Of a stretch of 64,000 nt of DNA, positions 10,101 to 21,113 are shown piece after piece. The DNA is from a virus. How positions within the stretch are numbered: position 1 is the stretch's first letter; each line of letters begins with the position of its first letter. The stretch is taken from IMG/VR virus record IMGVR_UViG_3300042569_002050, positions 1 to 64,000 of that record. One strand, written 5' to 3'. Made by a program: the position numbers and the translations under genes. Below the pieces are notes generated by a model. That model did no database searches. It was given only the letters and a program-made list of their open reading frames with translations, and was not told where the DNA came from.

Positions 10101-13100
10101 GTTACAGGTAGAGGAGCTACAACATCTAGTCCCATAACTATTAATGGAGGTGGTAGTCAACCTCTTACTTTAACAACTGCTAATGGTTCTCCTTGGCATC
10201 TTGCTTTAGTACGTAATGACTTAGGTCTTACTAGTAGAGTATTTGCTCATAACTCCCCCTACAATGGTTGGTATTTTGAACATAATATATCAATTGCTGG
10301 TAGTACAAACTGGCATAGTGGTAATCTTACCAACCTGAATCAATTAACTAACGGCCCGGGTTATATTACAGGTATAACATCAGGAAATGTAACAACTGCT
10401 CTTGGTTATACTCCAATGTATCAAGCAGCTCAGTCTGGTGTTAATGTAAATGCATTTAATGGTACAGGTTTATATAGAGGTTCAACTGGCGATTGGAGTA
10501 ATAGACCAACTGTTGTACATAATGGTGGTGCCTTATTACAAATAGATACTCACCCTGGTAATTACCACCAACAATTATTTTTTGATACTGGAGGAAATAG
10601 ATTATACATGAGATCAGCAGATGCTGGTACATGGGGTGGTTGGGTAACAATGTGGCATAGTGGTAATCTTACTAATTTAAATCAGTTAACTAATGGTCCT
10701 GGTTATATAACTTCATATACAGAAACAGATACACTTAATAGTGTTACAGGAAGAGGTAATACTACGGGTAATAATATTATTACATCTGCAGGTATGTATG
10801 CAAATATCTTCTATGACTACTATGATAATGGATATTACTTCCAAGGTAGAGGTATAAGTAGAATGTATGGTGTTGCTATTAGAGGTGATAATAATAGTAC
10901 AGGATCTGATAATCAAATATTTTTCTGGGGTGGTGGTAACACAACTACATCTGCAATAGGATTTAAAGCAAATGGAGGATATTTTTCCAACCCAACAGGA
11001 TTTGGAGATGGGTACAATACTTATCTTACTATGGATACAGATGGTAGGGGTTGGGTGTTTAGAAGAGGTGTTGGTGGTACTGATTTTGGAGCAGCATATA
11101 CTGCAGGGTGGATATTAAATAATGGTGTGTGGCAAGCAAATGCTTCTATGCGTGCTCCTATCTTCTACGACTCAAATGATACAGCTTATTTCTTAGATCC
11201 CAATGCTGGTGGCACTTCTGCAAATTTAGCTGGAACAATACGATTACAAACAGGTGCTTTTGGAACAAATTCTGTATCAAGTTCTTCACAAGCTACATTA
11301 TCAAGAACATTTGCTCCACAAGGTGCATCTAATGGTTTTAATGGAGGGGGAATTACAGCCGCTATTAAAATTAGATTACCTTTTAGAGGAAATGACTGTA
11401 TGTGGTCTATGAAGGTTAGAATCTATAATTATACTAACGATGCTGTTTCAGAATATACAATAGGTAACTATTCATATGCTGCGGGTGCTTATCATAGAGC
11501 AGCTCATTTTATGGGGGGTGTTAGTGCTATACCTCAAACAGTGAGATTTGGTAACGATGGTACTTATGATTGTGTGTGGATTGGTGAGACTGGTACCTCT
11601 TGGTCTTATCCTCAAGTTTCTGTTATGGATTTTCAAGGGGGATATGTAAGAAGCGATGTTGCTACTGTTTCAAACAACTGGAATATAACATTTGTAACAT
11701 CATTTGATACAGTTGCAGACTCGGTTACTCCATCAATTAGATTTAGTAATGTTACTGCTTCAAGTGTTAATGCTCCTTCAGGATATGTAAGTAATGGTAA
11801 TCCATGGGGTACTGCAAACTCTGCATTTTTTCCTAATGGTATTAGTACAGCAGGTGGAACTAACTGGATCTATGGGTTTACATACATAGGTAATGCACCA
11901 GGTAATGGAGCAGGACATGAGTTTAATGCTAATGGTTCTATGCGTAGTACTTCTTCTCATAGAGCTACAATATATTATGACGATGCTGATACAGGATATT
12001 ATTTAGATCCTAATGATACTTCTAATTTAAGTAGACTTATAGTAAATAATGCAGTTTCAGGAGCAGCTTTACTTGTAGGTTCTACTAATACATCTAGACT
12101 TATTAATGATAATGCAAGAAAAGCATTAGTTATTAATGCAGAGTATTATCCTGGATTACATCTTAATGCTTATGCTGGGAATAATAGCACTCATGGAGCT
12201 TATATTGTAATGAGTGGTAACATAAGTGGTGGTTATAGACTTTGGACAATGGGTATAGCTAACTTAAACCCAGGTATTTTTAGTATAGGTTATAGTGACC
12301 AACAAGATGGTAATGGTCACTATGGTGTTGGTGACGGTTGGTCTGGTAATGATGCTCATCATGGTAGATTAATAGTAGATACATCTGGTAATACTAAGAT
12401 TAGAGGTATGCTTTATGTTAATGGTACTAGTGGAGGAATATCTACAGGTAATGCTGTTTACCATACAGGAAATATGGATGCTCCAAATAAATCAGGAACA
12501 TCTTACTACCAGACAAATACATGGATGCAATTTAATGGTGGATACGGTTTGTATTGGCCTAACAATTATGGAGGACATTTTTATCCAAACGACGGTTCAA
12601 CTTATACTCAGTTTAGAATTAATGGTAACAAGAACGGATATGATGGTATATGGTGTTCATACAGCCGTGTAAATGGAATGATGTATGATAGTGGAGGTAA
12701 TGGGGGAGTATATAGAGAAGATAATGGAAGATGGTATTGGTATCACCATTTAGGAAATAACTGTACTGGTATATCAACCTCATCAACATCCTCTTCTTAC
12801 AGAGCTTACATTGGTGGTTCTTTATATGCTGAAGGAGATGTTGTGGCGTATTCAGATGTCCGTAAAAAAACAGATATTGCTACTATAGATAACGCCTTAA
12901 ATAAAGTATTACAATTAAGAGGAGTTTACTACACCAGAATAGATGATATTGAAAAAGGAAGACAAACAGGGGTTATTGCACAAGAAATAAATGAAGTATT
13001 ACCTGAAGTTGTTACATATGCTGCAGATGTAGATGAATATGGTGTTGCTTATGGTAACTTTGCTGGTTTATTTATTGAGGCAATCAAAGAATTAAATGCA

Positions 13101-13139
13101 AAAATAGCATACCTAGAATCGCAGTTAGCTTCTAAGTAA
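7179..13139 (+). CDS. Giant collagen-like tail fibre with Peptidase_S74 chaperone
   Basis: A 1986-residue fibre. In order: an attachment domain (residues 1-50, [12 protein letters not shown]...[12 protein letters not shown]); collagen-like Gly-X-Y repeats (~54-200); a ~70-residue beta insert (TTFTVPGGY...VFWNGVKQ); Gly-X-Y (~271-322); a second globular insert (~323-495); a long Gly-X-Y tract (~497-832); a receptor-binding region with repeated [16 protein letters not shown] units and [14 protein letters not shown]-type units; and a C-terminal S74 domain (~1888-1986) with YSDVRKK and [14 protein letters not shown]74 domains trimerise fibres and self-cleave. Triplet lysines are mostly in the Y position. 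It is monocistronic between two ATATTTAT elements. Confidence 0.9.
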   Translation: MSRLITLRRTATPGKIPTIADLQLGELAMNTYDGKVYLKKNVNGVETIVTLGETGGTGAQGAQGATGPSGGPGPLGPQGSIGTPGPQGIEGPQGNQGPVGVQGFQGNQGFQGIKGDQGFQGIAGPQGIQGTKGDQGFQGDKGDKGDQGFNGTIGAQGVMGFQGFQGSNGFLGADGAQGFQGSLGFQGSQGATGAQGAVGSSARDITIFTATAGQTTFTVPGGYTLTMVDVFWNGVKQTEGVDYTASNGTTVVLTNPASIGDTIEIDNYLGEIGAQGVKGDQGFQGIQGFQGIQGIKGDQGFQGIQGIKGDQGNQGYQGSGGISAGQVYYFNQSQSSDVSPYKVLSKDPTATVEQTVTVTTTGTTPILVSQFLTPELGFAIIPAGVQRFHLHFLKDSQGNNIDAYVTIQLATSTGTPIGPIITSGIVDIGWINSSTTVEALADIVLPSTVIDPTNRMIVKIYVVEESSGSHDITWYTEGSSSYSYVLTSVGAVIGSQGPQGNQGTTGIKGDQGFQGANSTVVGPQGAKGDQGFQGADGYIGADGAQGATGSQGSIGDQGFQGPQGDMGFQGYQGFGYQGSQGADGDQGFQGSQGDMGFQGYQGDGYQGFQGPTGDKGFQGSQGDMGFQGYQGFGFQGEIGPTGLQGTTGSIGPIGLQGATGPTGLQGTTGSQGPTGLQGTTGTQGSIGAQGPIGPTGLQGTIGATGATGLQGIQGPTGPTGLQGATGPTGLQGAVGVQGAKGDKGDQGFTGQQGHQGTQGPIGPTGLQGTKGDQGNIGPTGLQGTAGTNGVQGATGAQGATGAQGNTGAQGNTGAASTVAGPQGNTGPQGATGNPFGGGTFTGNLRVQADIGLDAGRTIFFGREEAFGGSDTGGTDYGYVTFDNNNSTYGTAGGETSVLRLGTQNDGDGSVGDHMAFEAAGNIYLRPGAWGGGGAVRIGTLSSYSTVWNTSNLTNLNQLTNGPGYITGESDTLATVTGRGATTSSPITINGGGSQPLTLTTANGSPWHLALVRNDLGLTSRVFAHNSPYNGWYFEHNISIAGSTNWHSGNLTNLNQLTNGPGYITGITSGNVTTALGYTPMYQAAQSGVNVNAFNGTGLYRGSTGDWSNRPTVVHNGGALLQIDTHPGNYHQQLFFDTGGNRLYMRSADAGTWGGWVTMWHSGNLTNLNQLTNGPGYITSYTETDTLNSVTGRGNTTGNNIITSAGMYANIFYDYYDNGYYFQGRGISRMYGVAIRGDNNSTGSDNQIFFWGGGNTTTSAIGFKANGGYFSNPTGFGDGYNTYLTMDTDGRGWVFRRGVGGTDFGAAYTAGWILNNGVWQANASMRAPIFYDSNDTAYFLDPNAGGTSANLAGTIRLQTGAFGTNSVSSSSQATLSRTFAPQGASNGFNGGGITAAIKIRLPFRGNDCMWSMKVRIYNYTNDAVSEYTIGNYSYAAGAYHRAAHFMGGVSAIPQTVRFGNDGTYDCVWIGETGTSWSYPQVSVMDFQGGYVRSDVATVSNNWNITFVTSFDTVADSVTPSIRFSNVTASSVNAPSGYVSNGNPWGTANSAFFPNGISTAGGTNWIYGFTYIGNAPGNGAGHEFNANGSMRSTSSHRATIYYDDADTGYYLDPNDTSNLSRLIVNNAVSGAALLVGSTNTSRLINDNARKALVINAEYYPGLHLNAYAGNNSTHGAYIVMSGNISGGYRLWTMGIANLNPGIFSIGYSDQQDGNGHYGVGDGWSGNDAHHGRLIVDTSGNTKIRGMLYVNGTSGGISTGNAVYHTGNMDAPNKSGTSYYQTNTWMQFNGGYGLYWPNNYGGHFYPNDGSTYTQFRINGNKNGYDGIWCSYSRVNGMMYDSGGNGGVYREDNGRWYWYHHLGNNCTGISTSSTSSSYRAYIGGSLYAEGDVVAYSDVRKKTDIATIDNALNKVLQLRGVYYTRIDDIEKGRQTGVIAQEINEVLPEVVTYAADVDEYGVAYGNFAGLFIEAIKELNAKIAYLESQLASK

Positions 13140-13148
13140 ATATTTATA
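13139..13148 (+). promoter_or_regulatory. ATATTTAT-type element, putative late promoter
   Basis: AATATTTATA overlapping the stop of the preceding fibre gene, 61 bases upstream of the fibre gene at 13210. Confidence 0.5.
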
Positions 13149-13151
13149 CAC

Positions 13152-13165
13152 GATCTATATAGATC
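13152..13165. other. 14-bp perfect palindrome
   Basis: GATCTATATAGATC, a perfect inverted repeat just downstream of the ATATTTAT element and upstream of the fibre gene at 13210. It is too short and lacks a T-tract, so it is not a terminator; it could be an operator or chance. Confidence 0.4.
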
Positions 13166-13209
13166 ATAAGACATATTAGTACATACTAAATTAAAAACAG
13201 ACCATAGAT

Positions 13210-16200
13210 ATGGCGCAAATTGTTAAGTTACGTAGGAGTGCAACCACTGGCAACAAACCAACTACAGAGCAGTTGGAGTTAGGTGAGTTGGCAATGAATA
13301 CCTACGACGGTAAAATTTATTTTGAGAAAAGTGGATCCGCAGGCGAAAGTATTGAAGAAATACTTACAACAAACGCCCAAAACACAGGATCACTTTCAAT
13401 CTCAGGTTCATCTCACAACATCACAGGAGCTTTAGAATTAAGTGGTAGTTTAAAACTACCAAATACAGTTCGTGACTATACTAATAGTACAGGATCTGTA
13501 GGACAAGTTCTACAAATAACTGAAAACGGAGCTGTATGGATTGATAATACAGCTGCTAGTTCTGGAGATGGAAGAACAGCCAAACAAACATTTGCTGCCT
13601 CAACAACATGGGTGTTTACACATAATTTAAATGAAAAATATCCTGTAGTAGAATTATATGGGGTTGATGATCAAATTTTAGTTGCTCCTACTGTAGCAAC
13701 AAACTCTAATACAATAACAATTACTTTTGCAGTTCCTGTAGCAGGTACTGCAGTTGCTACTGTTGGTGGTATGAGGGGTTATCAAGGTTTCCAAGGTTTC
13801 CAAGGCCAAGCAGGATATGTTGGAGCTGACGGAGCACAAGGTGCTCAAGGTGATAGAGGCTTTCAAGGTTTTCAAGGAGTAAAAGGAGATCAAGGAGTAA
13901 CAGGTGCTCAAGGTTTTCAAGGTCCTATAGGATTTCAAGGTAGTCAAGGTGAAACTGGAGCTCAAGGAGCAATAAGTGCATCAGCAAGAAATGTAACTGT
14001 ATTTACAACAACATTAAATCAAACAACATTTACAGTGCCTGGTGGTTATAATATTGGGTTAGTAGATGTATTCTGGAACGGTGTTAAACAAACAGTAGGA
14101 GTAGATTATACAGCATCAAATGGTACAACCGTTGTTTTAGCTAACGGTGCTGCTGCAGGCGATACTATAGAAATAAATAATTACTTAGGAGAAATTGGTT
14201 CTCAAGGTAATCAAGGTGCAACAGGTGCACAAGGTTCTGTTGGTGCTCAAGGAGCAACAGGTAATCAAGGTGCTATTGGCGCTCAAGGCCCTACTGGATC
14301 TCAAGGTTCTGTTGGAGCTCAAGGAAGTGTAGGTCCTCAAGGTGAAACTGGATTTCAAGGTAACCAAGGACCAACAGGTTTACAAGGTGCTAAAGGAGAT
14401 CAAGGATTTCAAGGTATCCAAGGTTTCCAAGGCGACCAAGGTATCCAAGGAACTAAGGGCGACCAAGGCGACCAAGGATTTCAAGGAGCTAAGGGTGATC
14501 AAGGCAACCAAGGTCCTATAGGTCCTCAAGGTATTAAAGGCGATAAGGGTGACCAAGGCGATAGAGGTTTCCAAGGTGATCAAGGAATACAAGGTACAGT
14601 AGGTACACAAGGTGCTACTGGTGTTCAAGGCGCTAAGGGCGATCAAGGATACCAAGGTATTACAGGACAAGGATTCATAATTTACCAAACATATAACTCA
14701 GTAGCTGCATTATTAGCAGATAATACATGTCCCGATGGACAATTTGGTTTGGTTGGTGGTAGTTTATCTCAATCAGATCCAGATTATGGAAAATTATATT
14801 TAAGAAGCGGTGGGGTTTGGTCCTTTACTACAGATATGTCTGTACAAGGGATTCAAGGTTCAACAGGCGCTCAAGGCTCTACAGGCCAACAAGGTTTTAA
14901 AGGAGATCAAGGTAACCAAGGTGACCAAGGTGCTAGAGGCTTCCAAGGTGATCAAGGACGTCAAGGTTCTCAAGGTGATAGAGGTTTCCAAGGTTTTCAA
15001 GGACTAAAAGGCGATAAGGGAGATAAAGGCGACCAAGGCGACAGAGGTTTTAAAGGTGATCAAGGCGACAGAGGTTTTCAAGGCTTTAAAGGCGACCAAG
15101 GTGATAGAGGCTTTCAAGGCTTTAAAGGTGATAAAGGCGATAAAGGCGACCAAGGTGACAGAGGCTTTCAAGGGTTTAAAGGTGATAAGGGAGATAAAGG
15201 TGATCAAGGCGACCGAGGATTTCAAGGATTTAAAGGCGACAAGGGTGATCAAGGCGACCGAGGCTTCCAAGGCTTCCAAGGTATACAAGGTGCTGTAGGT
15301 ACAGGAGCACAAGGTGCTCAAGGTACAGCAGGATCACTAGATGCAGTAGCTAGAGCTGGAGATACAATGACTGGTCAATTAATTGTTGGTGCTGGAGGAA
15401 TTGGATTACAGAGAACTCAAACAAACAATGGTATTTGGTTTAACTCAGGAACAGATGCTAATCACATATTGTGGAACGATTACTATGGGGGTCCTGGTTC
15501 TAGAACAGCAAACCCAAGTAGTTTTGATGGAATAAAATGGAACACTTATAGAGGTATTCAAATAAGAGGGGGTTTATCAGGTGCTTTTAATTGTATTATA
15601 GTTACAAATAGTTCAGATGATTTAAATGACCATACTGTATCTCTTTATGCTTCAAACGTATTAAGACTACAGACAACAACTTCAGGAGTTAATATTTTTG
15701 GTAATTTAATTTCTACAGGTACTGTTTTTGCTACTAATGGAGGTGTTGATGGAACGTTTGCAGATGCTTTTGTAGCAAGATTTAATTCAAATAATGCAGA
15801 ACAAAATGCAATACAGACTGCTGTATCTTCTGCAGCAGGTGGAAGTGGATTTAGATTTCAAGTAAGTAATGGTGGGGGTTCTTCAGGAAGAACGACAACT
15901 GCTGATTTTTTAAGAAATAATACTCTTGTTTATACAAATTTTACTGCTTCAACAGATGGTATTTTTGGTAATAACAGAACAGGAAATGATGCAGGTGCTA
16001 CTGTACTAAATATTCTTGGATCATCAAGTTCATCTACATCATCTCAATTAAACCTAACTCAAGTTTGGAATGGAGTACAATATCCTGTTATATTAAGGAA
16101 TACATATAATTCAACAGGTGGTGCCGCCTCAAGTGTGTTTACATTGTCTACAACACAATGGAATGGTTCTACTGCTTTTACTACCGAGAGATTTAGAATT

Positions 16201-18153
16201 GACGGAAATAGCGGAATATCTACATTTTCAGGAGGAGTTACAATTTCAACAAGTGCATCCCCTGGTCTTAATATTATTAAAGACGCAAGTGCTGATAACA
16301 GATATATAAGACTTTCAAATACTCAAGCAGGAAGCAAAAGTTGGGATTTAATAAATCAGACAAACGCAAATAGTAATAGGTTTGTAATATACAATGCAAC
16401 AGATGATATATCTGCTTTACAAATAGAAACATCAGGTAGAACAACAATACGTGATGGATTAAAAATAAGTTCTGTTGAATCTACTTTATATGAGCAAAAC
16501 GGAGCCTTAGCATATTATAGTGCTTCAAACGCTGTTTATTTAAATGGAGCAGGCCCAAATGGTTGGCTACGCTTAAATGCAGCAGGTTCAGAAAATGATA
16601 GAAACTCTATCAATATTTTTGGTTCAGGTGCAGGCTCTCCTGACCAAATGAATTTTAGAACAGGAAATGGTACAAGGTTAACTATAACCAATAATCAAGC
16701 AAATTTTAATGGTAATGTATATGCAGGAACTACAATAAACTGGAATAGTGGAATTGGTGCTCTTAGTTATGGTACAGGGTTTATTACCATGGAGACAAAT
16801 TCTGCTAATGCTATACAGTTTAAAACTAATGGCTCAACTGCTCAAACAATAAACACCAATCAGACGGTTCTTTTTGCAAGTAATATAGGAGTTAATAATA
16901 CTTTTGGTTTATTATTTAATGGTCTTTCTGATAGTAACTGGAAGATATATAGAACAAACGGAACTCCTGACTTTGCAAGAGCAATAATAACAGGACCTTC
17001 TCTTAATATTAATGCTCATTATAGCAGTGAGGGTTTTGCAATTGGTGCTAACGGTGGTAATTCTTATTATGAAATATTAGGAAATTCTAACGGAACAAGT
17101 GCTACCCATTATTTTAGAGGTACAGCTCAAGTTACAGGAGCTCTTAGTAGTGCAAGTTTAACTACAGGAGCTATTAATGGTAATCGTACATCTGTTGGAG
17201 TACTTAATTTTAGTTGTGGATTTGGTTCTTATACTACAGATGGATTATTTAATGCACAATCTGTATATTCTTATGTCACAACACCAAGTGGTGTAGATAG
17301 AATACGCTTTGGTTACAATGATTATGGTGGAGGTCAATACTATGGAGCTATAGGATTTCAAGGACCTACAAACTTTTCAATTGGTCATGGTTATAGTAGT
17401 AATGGTAATTTTTTTAGAATAGGAACAGGATATCGTGATGACGGGATTGTTCTTTCTGCAAATAATAATGTGCTTATTCCTGCAAAACTATCAATAGGTA
17501 ATTTTGATTCTAATGATGGAGGATTAAATATTAGAGGATATGGTGTTGCAGATGGTAGTACCAACTACGGTGTTATTCTTGCAAGAGGTACTAAGATAGC
17601 TTGGACTGATACTGGTAACGCTAGCACAGGAGAATATATTTATTCACAAGCTGGTTCTCCTTATTCTGTAACAATACACTCTGGTGGTTACAATGCCCTT
17701 GCTTGCCCTAATACAAGTCATGTATATATTAACCATGAAGCAGGAACTTGCTCTATAGGTAGTACATCTTTTAGTACATCTTATAAATTATACGTAACTG
17801 GTCAAATATATGCAACATCAGACATTACAGCATATTCAGATAAACGTAAGAAAGAAAATATTACAACTATAGATCAAGCTCTTAATAAAGTTTTAGGATT
17901 GCGTGGTGTGTTTTATAATAGAATAGACGATGATTCTAAACAAAGAAATCTAGGTGTAATAGCACAAGAGGTCTTAGAAATTCTACCAGAAGCTGTATCT
18001 TATGCAAATGATACTGATGAATATGGTGTAAAGTATGGTAACATGGCAGGTCTATTCATCGAAGCAATCAAAGAACAACAAACCCAAATCGAATCTCAAA
18101 AGACAGAAATAGAAGAACTTAAAGATTTAGTAAAACAACTTATAAATAGATAA
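13210..18153 (+). CDS. Collagen-like tail fibre with Peptidase_S74 chaperone
   Basis: A 1647-residue fibre built from the same modules as the 7179 gene. In order: an attachment domain (LRRSATTGNKPT...[12 protein letters not shown]); Gly-X-Y (~188-257); the [17 protein letters not shown] insert (~258-325); Gly-X-Y (~326-485); a module with IYQTYNSVAALLADNTCP (~489-545); a Lys/Asp-rich Gly-X-Y tract (~546-712, repeated [16 protein letters not shown]); an LDAVARAGDTMTGQL linker; a long beta-rich binding region; and a C-terminal S74 domain (~1540-1640, YSDKRKK, GVIAQEVLEILPE) ending in a coiled coil. Lysines are nearly all in X-Lys-Gly position. Confidence 0.9.
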   Translation: MAQIVKLRRSATTGNKPTTEQLELGELAMNTYDGKIYFEKSGSAGESIEEILTTNAQNTGSLSISGSSHNITGALELSGSLKLPNTVRDYTNSTGSVGQVLQITENGAVWIDNTAASSGDGRTAKQTFAASTTWVFTHNLNEKYPVVELYGVDDQILVAPTVATNSNTITITFAVPVAGTAVATVGGMRGYQGFQGFQGQAGYVGADGAQGAQGDRGFQGFQGVKGDQGVTGAQGFQGPIGFQGSQGETGAQGAISASARNVTVFTTTLNQTTFTVPGGYNIGLVDVFWNGVKQTVGVDYTASNGTTVVLANGAAAGDTIEINNYLGEIGSQGNQGATGAQGSVGAQGATGNQGAIGAQGPTGSQGSVGAQGSVGPQGETGFQGNQGPTGLQGAKGDQGFQGIQGFQGDQGIQGTKGDQGDQGFQGAKGDQGNQGPIGPQGIKGDKGDQGDRGFQGDQGIQGTVGTQGATGVQGAKGDQGYQGITGQGFIIYQTYNSVAALLADNTCPDGQFGLVGGSLSQSDPDYGKLYLRSGGVWSFTTDMSVQGIQGSTGAQGSTGQQGFKGDQGNQGDQGARGFQGDQGRQGSQGDRGFQGFQGLKGDKGDKGDQGDRGFKGDQGDRGFQGFKGDQGDRGFQGFKGDKGDKGDQGDRGFQGFKGDKGDKGDQGDRGFQGFKGDKGDQGDRGFQGFQGIQGAVGTGAQGAQGTAGSLDAVARAGDTMTGQLIVGAGGIGLQRTQTNNGIWFNSGTDANHILWNDYYGGPGSRTANPSSFDGIKWNTYRGIQIRGGLSGAFNCIIVTNSSDDLNDHTVSLYASNVLRLQTTTSGVNIFGNLISTGTVFATNGGVDGTFADAFVARFNSNNAEQNAIQTAVSSAAGGSGFRFQVSNGGGSSGRTTTADFLRNNTLVYTNFTASTDGIFGNNRTGNDAGATVLNILGSSSSSTSSQLNLTQVWNGVQYPVILRNTYNSTGGAASSVFTLSTTQWNGSTAFTTERFRIDGNSGISTFSGGVTISTSASPGLNIIKDASADNRYIRLSNTQAGSKSWDLINQTNANSNRFVIYNATDDISALQIETSGRTTIRDGLKISSVESTLYEQNGALAYYSASNAVYLNGAGPNGWLRLNAAGSENDRNSINIFGSGAGSPDQMNFRTGNGTRLTITNNQANFNGNVYAGTTINWNSGIGALSYGTGFITMETNSANAIQFKTNGSTAQTINTNQTVLFASNIGVNNTFGLLFNGLSDSNWKIYRTNGTPDFARAIITGPSLNINAHYSSEGFAIGANGGNSYYEILGNSNGTSATHYFRGTAQVTGALSSASLTTGAINGNRTSVGVLNFSCGFGSYTTDGLFNAQSVYSYVTTPSGVDRIRFGYNDYGGGQYYGAIGFQGPTNFSIGHGYSSNGNFFRIGTGYRDDGIVLSANNNVLIPAKLSIGNFDSNDGGLNIRGYGVADGSTNYGVILARGTKIAWTDTGNASTGEYIYSQAGSPYSVTIHSGGYNALACPNTSHVYINHEAGTCSIGSTSFSTSYKLYVTGQIYATSDITAYSDKRKKENITTIDQALNKVLGLRGVFYNRIDDDSKQRNLGVIAQEVLEILPEAVSYANDTDEYGVKYGNMAGLFIEAIKEQQTQIESQKTEIEELKDLVKQLINR

Positions 18154-18180
18154 TAGGATAGATTAAAATACATCAACTTC

Positions 18181-18190
18181 AATATTTATA
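18181..18190 (+). promoter_or_regulatory. ATATTTAT-type element, putative late promoter
   Basis: AATATTTATA 19 bases upstream of the ATG at 18210; no GACAA-type sequence follows. Confidence 0.5.
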
Positions 18191-18209
18191 TTAAATAGGT
18201 AACAACATA

Positions 18210-20624
18210 ATGGCCAAAAGTAAAAATACAATCCTTGCATCTCTATTAACTGCAGCTGGTGACATTGCAGTTTCAGGATCAGGTTCATTAACAGGAGATT
18301 TAACCGTACAAGGTAGATTAACTGCACAAGAATACCATTCAGAAATAGTATCATCATCAATACTATATACATCAGGCTCAACAAAGTTTGGTGATAGTGC
18401 TGATGATACACACCAATTTACTGGTTCATTAAATGTATCAGGTTCAATTTTGGTAAATGGTGTGGCTGCTATTGGTCCTCAAGGTGCAACTGGTTCTCAA
18501 GGTGCGACTGGTGTTCAAGGCTCTACTGGATTTCAGGGTGCAACTGGTATACAAGGTTCTATAGGCCCTCAAGGCAATCAAGGCCCTATAGGTCCTCAAG
18601 GAACGACTGGAGCTCAAGGCGATAGAGGCTTTCAAGGTTTTACAGGTACTCAAGGCAATCAAGGCCCTACAGGTCTTCAAGGTGCAACTGGAGTTCAAGG
18701 AGCAACTGGAGCTCAAGGATTTCAAGGTACAACTGGAGCTCAAGGTACAGCGGGTTCATTAGATGCAGTAGCTAGAACTGGAGATACAATGACTGGTCAA
18801 TTAAATGGAACTAGTGCTGTATTTACAAGTAGTGTTTCTGCAACAGGATTATTTGGGTATATTTTAAAAGGAAGATCATCTGATAACTATGGAGCATTTG
18901 GTTTTTATAGTAATAATGGTGCAACAAGATATGGATATATCCAAACACATTCAACAAATGGTGGACAGTTTGTAATTAATGGTGATGGTGGTGGTCAGAT
19001 TACACTTGATAGTAGAGGAATTGTTGGTACCGGAGCCGTTACATTTAGTTCATGGCTTAGTATAGGTGGAGGATCTGAAGGTTTAAGACTTGGTAATGTT
19101 GGGGATAATTCTTCTTATGATAATGTTAAACTATATTACACAGGTTATAATAGTGCATCTCCAAGAGTTTATTTAACTCCAAGAACTGGTCCTGGTTCAG
19201 GTATTGTTAATACCTATTTCCATTTACAAAATACTAATGGTACAAGTACATCCGCCAATAACACAATGGGATTACTTGTTGATGGTAGTGTTGGTATTGG
19301 GACAACAACTCCCCCAAATACAAAAGTAGAAATACTCAGTAGAGCAGCTGATGCTGATAGAACTTTACCACATAACATATTAACACTTACAGCAGAACAA
19401 GGAAATGCTCCTTATGGGCCTTTTGGTGGTGCTATTTTATTTAAAAATAGAAGTTATGTAAGTGGATTAGTTGAAAGTTCAAGAATAAGAAGTGTTATTT
19501 ATGATGATGGTGCTCCTAATAATTTTGGAGGGGGATTATGGTTTGAAACTACCCCAACCCCAGGTGGAACTCTTACTCCATCTCTTGTTATAAATTATCA
19601 AGGACGTGTAGCAATAGGAACAAATACTCCAGTTGAACCATTAACTGTAAGTTATGCCGCACATGGACTTATTTCACAACATAGACAAAGTAATGGTGTG
19701 GGTGTAGGTCAAAACTTCTATATGAAATTTAACAATTCTGTAGATGCTGCAGTAAATTATGCAGGAATATATGCTGATATACAAGCTAATACAAATGGAG
19801 CTCATAGTGGTAGAATGATTTTACAAGTAGCTAATGCTGGTAATTTGTTATCTGCTATTACAATATCTAATAATGGAGCTACTACATTCTCTAATACTAT
19901 AAATGCATCAGGTTCAATTACTACAACTCAAAGTTTATTCTCAACAAAGGCGATTGTTGCTGGTGAAGCAACACCTTTACATTTATCATACGCTTCTTCT
20001 GATGGTGTTGGACCTGCTGTTCGTTTAGGTTCTGGAGCTCAAGGTTTTTGGGATATTCAACCAAGCAGTAATAATCAAAGATTAAGTTTTGAATGGCAAG
20101 ATTCAGTAAATGCATTGAGTTTATTTTCAGATGGTAATGTAAGCATAGGAACAAATAGTTCAAATTCAAATAGATTATACGTTTCTGGTAATATCTATTC
20201 TACAGATACTTTATTTGCTAGAAATGTCAAACCAGAACCTTGGGCAAGTATAACAGCAGGTTCTCCTAGTGGTGCTACTATTCCTTATGGATATAGTATG
20301 ATAGCCATTGCTACACCATGTGATAATAACTGGAGATCAATCCTTACTAATCTTAATGATACTAAAGCTTATTTTTGGGTAACTTTAGGTGATGCCGCTT
20401 CAAAAGATACTGCTAACTATTTTATGTCAATGACTTCTCCAGCTTATGGTGTATCAAATTTTGGAAATGTTAGTTATCAAGATAATGGTTGGAATACTGG
20501 AGGATTTGAATTTACATATGATAATCTAGGTAATGGAACACATAGATTATTAGTAAGATGTACATCATATTACAATAGTGGAAATACAGCATATGGTAAT
20601 ATTTATTTCTTAAGATTAGAATAA
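18210..20624 (+). CDS. Collagen-like tail fibre without S74 domain
   Basis: An 804-residue fibre. The N-terminal ~85 residues carry the common fibre segment EYHSEIVSSSILYTSGSTKFGDS, then a short Gly-X-Y tract (~88-190), the LDAVARTGDTMTGQL linker shared with the 13210 gene, and a beta-rich distal region with SVGIGTTTP-type repeats. Unlike its neighbours it ends in a globular C-terminus (GTHRLLVRCTSYYNSG...) with no S74 chaperone, so it may fold alone or with help from a neighbour. The collagen tract has almost no lysine, making it an unlikely lysyl-hydroxylase substrate. Confidence 0.85.
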   Translation: MAKSKNTILASLLTAAGDIAVSGSGSLTGDLTVQGRLTAQEYHSEIVSSSILYTSGSTKFGDSADDTHQFTGSLNVSGSILVNGVAAIGPQGATGSQGATGVQGSTGFQGATGIQGSIGPQGNQGPIGPQGTTGAQGDRGFQGFTGTQGNQGPTGLQGATGVQGATGAQGFQGTTGAQGTAGSLDAVARTGDTMTGQLNGTSAVFTSSVSATGLFGYILKGRSSDNYGAFGFYSNNGATRYGYIQTHSTNGGQFVINGDGGGQITLDSRGIVGTGAVTFSSWLSIGGGSEGLRLGNVGDNSSYDNVKLYYTGYNSASPRVYLTPRTGPGSGIVNTYFHLQNTNGTSTSANNTMGLLVDGSVGIGTTTPPNTKVEILSRAADADRTLPHNILTLTAEQGNAPYGPFGGAILFKNRSYVSGLVESSRIRSVIYDDGAPNNFGGGLWFETTPTPGGTLTPSLVINYQGRVAIGTNTPVEPLTVSYAAHGLISQHRQSNGVGVGQNFYMKFNNSVDAAVNYAGIYADIQANTNGAHSGRMILQVANAGNLLSAITISNNGATTFSNTINASGSITTTQSLFSTKAIVAGEATPLHLSYASSDGVGPAVRLGSGAQGFWDIQPSSNNQRLSFEWQDSVNALSLFSDGNVSIGTNSSNSNRLYVSGNIYSTDTLFARNVKPEPWASITAGSPSGATIPYGYSMIAIATPCDNNWRSILTNLNDTKAYFWVTLGDAASKDTANYFMSMTSPAYGVSNFGNVSYQDNGWNTGGFEFTYDNLGNGTHRLLVRCTSYYNSGNTAYGNIYFLRLE

Positions 20625-20640
20625 ATTAAAATTATATCTT

Positions 20641-20650
20641 AATATTTATA
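20641..20650 (+). promoter_or_regulatory. ATATTTAT-type element very close to start codon
   Basis: AATATTTATA only three bases before the ATG at 20654. If this were a classical -10 box, transcription would start inside the gene. The spacing therefore implies either a leaderless transcript starting within the element or another role. Confidence 0.45.
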
Positions 20651-20653
20651 ATC

Positions 20654-21034
20654 ATGCCATTACAATCATCAGGAGCAATAAGCATATCACAAATCAAAGC
20701 CGAATTAGGATCTAGTTCAAACAGTCTTAGAACACTAAGCGCGGCTGCTGGTTTTTCAACACCAGATGCTATGAGTGAATTTTATGGATATTCATCAGAA
20801 TCTATGAATGGTGTAACAGCTACAGCATTAGATTCATATCAATCATTTGGTGATTGGTATTGTGGTTGTAATGAGGTTATAACTGTTTACCAAACAACTA
20901 CAGGTAGATGGTTAAGAGGTAATAGTATTGGTTCTACCCCACTTAATGGAACATTTAATCTTAATGCAGAAATTGTTTCCTTTAGTAACGGAACCCCAGG
21001 AAGTGTTGTTGGGTATTGTTCATACATCTGTTAA
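20654..21034 (+). CDS. Small fibre-associated protein with Cys-rich tail
   Basis: A 126-residue protein. Its N-terminus, MPLQSSGAISISQIKAELG followed by SLRTLSAAAGF and MSEFYGY, is a motif found at the start of many phage tail and fibre accessory proteins. The C-terminal part has five cysteines (DWYCGCNEV...VGYCSYIC) and looks like a small disulphide-stabilised or metal-binding tip. It sits between two large fibre genes, suggesting an adhesin or fibre adaptor. The exact role is unknown. Confidence 0.7.
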   Translation: MPLQSSGAISISQIKAELGSSSNSLRTLSAAAGFSTPDAMSEFYGYSSESMNGVTATALDSYQSFGDWYCGCNEVITVYQTTTGRWLRGNSIGSTPLNGTFNLNAEIVSFSNGTPGSVVGYCSYIC

Positions 21035-21079
21035 AAATAATATTATTTGTTAACTAACATTTAAGAGCAAGTATATCTC

Positions 21080-21089
21080 AATATTTATA
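21080..21089 (+). promoter_or_regulatory. ATATTTAT-type element, putative late promoter
   Basis: AATATTTATA followed by TCAGAATAA, 24 bases upstream of the ATG at 21114. Confidence 0.55.
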
Positions 21090-21113
21090 TCAGAATAACC
21101 CCGATATAATATA

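Noticed and set aside
15004-15321. CRISPR-like direct repeats (GGCGACAAGG-type units)
   Set aside because: Repeats are codon-level repeats of Gly-X-Y triplets, in frame, with no constant-length repeat/spacer structure and no cas genes.
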